From positions 1 through 6,961 of the forward strand of contig JAEXTI010000377.1 of NCBI GenBank assembly GCA_023406965.1: 6,961 nucleotides of DNA. The letters are read 5' to 3'. Of this stretch, positions 4,847-6,961 are shown in pieces. Source of the stretch: Chloroflexota bacterium (GTDB lineage: Bacteria; Chloroflexota; Anaerolineae; Anaerolineales; Anaerolineaceae). Within the stretch, counting starts at the first letter, position 1; the number at the start of each line of letters is the position of its first letter. Position numbers and translations under genes: made by a program. Under the pieces are notes generated by a model. That model had not been told where the DNA came from. It did not search any database and was given only the letters and a program-made list of their open reading frames with translations.

Positions 4847-6961
4847 TAGGACCCGCTTTTCTGATCGGTCTGGGCAGCACAGGGGTGCAGGTGCTGGCGC
4901 GTGTTCGCCAGTTACTGGGTAACGCCGTGCCGGAGAATGTGCGCCTGCTGGCTTTTGATATGCATCACCCGCGCCTGGATACCACCGGGCGGCTGGGTCC
5001 CGCGCATTACTTTTTGGTCCCGCTGACGCCGGTGGATGAAACAAACCTGTCGCCGCGCCGTGCTGTGCGAGCCGCGCTGCTCAAGGATCTTCGCCGCGGG
5101 GCCGGCGAATCGCAGGTGCTGCGCAACCTGAACCTCAACCTGGATGCGCTGCGGGCCGCCCTGCTGCCCTCTGAGATCGTGGATGTGTTCCTGATCACTT
5201 CCTCGTTTGGCAGCTCCGGTTCGGGCCTCTTGTTGGATGTCGCTTACCTGTGCCGCCACCTGTCTCAAAACCGCCCGCAACTACGCTTGCATGTCATCCT
5301 GATCGCTCCGGAGGCCTACCAGCACGGGCAGCCGATCACCAAAGAGCACTACCTGCAAAACTTCGCGCTGCTCAAAGAGATCGAATTCATGCAATGCGGT
5401 CGCAATTGGTCAATGCCCTACTCTCTCTATGGGCCGGAAGGCATCGTGGGTATCCCTGGGCAAATGGCCGCTCCGCCCTTTGACTCCGTGCAATTGTTGG
5501 ATGGATTCCAACTCAATACAGGGCCTGAGGCGGGCATGGTGGCAGCGGCTGCCGAGGGGCTGCTGTGCCAGATGGACGATCTGGCGCGAAAGTCGCTGGA
5601 TGAAATCCGTGCCGCGCACCCTTCGCAAGGGCGGGCCTGCTTTAGCACTTTTGGCGTGTTCAGCTACTACCATCCCACCCGGCTTCTAAATGAACGCAAC
5701 GCCCAGCGCATGATTGCCGCGCTGGTGGAGACTTTGTTTCCCCTTGAAAAGAATGATTTGACTGGCCGCCCCGAAAAACTGGCCGAGCGAACCCCGCTGC
5801 GTGAGGATGATCCATACGGCAATCTGAATTTCTGGCTGGCGCCCGCTTCGATTTCAGGCGTGTTGGAAGAGGTGCTGCAAGTGTCGCAACTGCCTCAAGG
5901 AGCCAATCATCCCGAACGGCTGCAATTCCTAAACCGTCTGGTGCGCCGCGCGCGCATAGATTGGGAGCGGGTGTATCACGAGGCGGGTGACCGGCTGAAG
6001 GTGGATAAAGGTTTTAACACGGCCGACTTGCCCGAAGAGCATGTGCGTGTCTTGTTCAACGCCGTCTTGCAACGCGTGATGCAGGCCGACGACCGACTGG
6101 GGCCTTTATCGGTCTACCTGGGCAAACTCAACAACGCCTTATCGCATTATCTGGACGATCTGGAACAGGTGGAAGAAATCTGGAAAGGAATGGGGGAGCA
6201 TTCTGAGTGCGAGGTTGTTCGCAAGGAATTCGAGGCTGCGCAGCGAGAGTTGGAAGAGAAGCGCAACTCCAACTGGTCTAAGCTGTTCTCGCAGGGCGTG
6301 GAAGCCGCCGAGCAACGCCTGGAGAAGATTGTGCGCAGCCGCACCCAATTCCAGGAGCGCGAAGCGATTGTGCAGTCTATCCGTAAAACGGTGGAAATGA
6401 TGCGAATGCTGAGCAACCGCTTGCTCGGGGTGTACGATTATTATGCCCAGTCGGCTGCGCTCGCCAGCGGGAGCATCTTCAACGCGGCGGTGGATCAAGG
6501 CTTGCTGGTGGAGCGAGAATTGCGCTTCGAAAGTAACGTGCGCACTCAGCAGGTGATTATTGACCAGGGTTTTGAAAATCGCCGCATGAGAACGGTTTCA
6601 GAGGAATTCAATCAACGCTTTTTCAGCGCAATTCAAAAGCATTTCAACCAGGTGATTGAGAGCATTGATTGGGAACATGCCGGCGTGTCTTTGTCCTACC
6701 CCTTGAATTTGGGCCAGGAAGAGGGCGGTTCCATCGATCTGCTCGATATCGACGAGCCCGCAGAAGAGCGCGGTCGCCAGATTTGGGCGGCGCTGGGTCG
6801 CTGGTTTGAACAGGCTCTGGTGAGCGGTCAACCCGAGACCAGTATCTTGAGCTTCCTCAGTTATCATGATTCGCGCGGTGATCAATTGGCGACGAAAATG
6901 TCGGAACACAGTGTGCTGCTGGCCAAGTTGTTGACCGAGCCTCCCACGCAGGATGCTGTTT
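4843..6961 (+). CDS. Tubulin/FtsZ-superfamily protein (Tubulin_2-like), C-terminus beyond the window
   Basis: An open frame of 706 codons plus one base runs to the window edge without a stop. It begins with GTG at 4843 inside GTGA, overlapping the hutI stop by 4 bases behind a strong ribosome site. The N-terminus resembles the tubulin/FtsZ nucleotide fold: a strand and glycine turn IGLGSTGVQV (8-17), strand LLAFDM (35-40), strand VFLITSS leading into FGSSGSG (122-128) at the place of the tubulin signature GGGTGTG, strand HVILIAPE (150-157), and FDSVQLLDGFQLN (213-225). NTADLPEE (392-399) might be a T7-like catalytic loop, but this is weak. About 426-540 is charged and helical, probably coiled coil, followed by more helical sequence. 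No signal peptide or obvious membrane segment is visible. Large bacterial proteins of this type are little studied. Relatives in the FtsZ/tubulin superfamily polymerise with GTP, and some have been proposed to remodel membranes. Superfamily assignment is fairly secure; cellular function is unknown. Confidence 0.8.
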   Translation, partial: MIGPAFLIGLGSTGVQVLARVRQLLGNAVPENVRLLAFDMHHPRLDTTGRLGPAHYFLVPLTPVDETNLSPRRAVRAALLKDLRRGAGESQVLRNLNLNLDALRAALLPSEIVDVFLITSSFGSSGSGLLLDVAYLCRHLSQNRPQLRLHVILIAPEAYQHGQPITKEHYLQNFALLKEIEFMQCGRNWSMPYSLYGPEGIVGIPGQMAAPPFDSVQLLDGFQLNTGPEAGMVAAAAEGLLCQMDDLARKSLDEIRAAHPSQGRACFSTFGVFSYYHPTRLLNERNAQRMIAALVETLFPLEKNDLTGRPEKLAERTPLREDDPYGNLNFWLAPASISGVLEEVLQVSQLPQGANHPERLQFLNRLVRRARIDWERVYHEAGDRLKVDKGFNTADLPEEHVRVLFNAVLQRVMQADDRLGPLSVYLGKLNNALSHYLDDLEQVEEIWKGMGEHSECEVVRKEFEAAQRELEEKRNSNWSKLFSQGVEAAEQRLEKIVRSRTQFQEREAIVQSIRKTVEMMRMLSNRLLGVYDYYAQSAALASGSIFNAAVDQGLLVERELRFESNVRTQQVIIDQGFENRRMRTVSEEFNQRFFSAIQKHFNQVIESIDWEHAGVSLSYPLNLGQEEGGSIDLLDIDEPAEERGRQIWAALGRWFEQALVSGQPETSILSFLSYHDSRGDQLATKMSEHSVLLAKLLTEPPTQDAV

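Noticed and set aside
4885..4887. Later GTG as the start of the tubulin-like protein
   Set aside because: It would remove the first beta strand and the glycine turn (GLGSTG) needed for nucleotide binding, and it lacks the well-spaced GGAGGT site.
3584..5044. Long open frame of 486 codons on the minus strand, longer than hutI itself
   Set aside because: It lies antisense to hutI, whose catalytic motifs are unmistakable. Its translation is rich in Gly, Gln, Arg, Pro and His without domain motifs, the usual shadow of a GC-rich gene.
6139..6909. Several minus-strand and shifted-frame open frames in the last 800 bases
   Set aside because: They all overlap the continuous plus-strand tubulin-like frame, which runs through without a stop. 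None shows a recognisable motif or ribosome site.
1..6961. CRISPR array, tRNA, rRNA or insertion sequence
   Set aside because: No regularly spaced repeats, no cloverleaf-like segment, no transposase motifs and no terminal repeats were seen. The non-coding space is only about 53 and 182 bases.

Overview
The window looks like a piece of a Chloroflexota (Anaerolineae-type) chromosome. This is inferred from three things: a large secreted protease ending in a YLP-type tail that I associate with exported proteins of that phylum, a tubulin-like GTPase of a type known from such bacteria, and a GC-rich coding background. No rRNA or marker gene is present, so the placement is tentative. All three genes lie on the + strand and little DNA is non-coding.

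Layout. (1) Bases 54-3416 encode a complete 1120-residue exported subtilisin-family (S8) protease. It has a signal peptide, an I9-type propeptide, a catalytic domain with an inserted PA domain, and a long beta-rich C-terminal region. (2) Bases 3417-3598 are intergenic. They hold a strong intrinsic terminator with a GCAA tetraloop, a long second inverted repeat, and a TATAAT box so close to the next ATG that a leaderless transcript is likely. (3) Bases 3599-4846 encode imidazolonepropionase (HutI) of histidine degradation, with all expected metal ligands. (4) From 4843 to the end of the window a long frame stays open, 706 codons without a stop. It starts on a GTG that overlaps the hutI stop by 4 bases and reads as a tubulin/FtsZ-superfamily protein with a coiled-coil-rich extension. 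Its C-terminus lies beyond the window.

The protease is a self-contained, separately terminated unit that probably supplies peptides outside the cell. hutI and the tubulin-like gene form an apparent operon with translational coupling. That pairing is not the usual hut context (hutH, hutU, hutG or hutF), and it is the most unusual thing here. HutI acts in the cytoplasm and the tubulin-like protein is probably a cytoskeletal or membrane-associated GTPase; no functional link between them can be read from the sequence.
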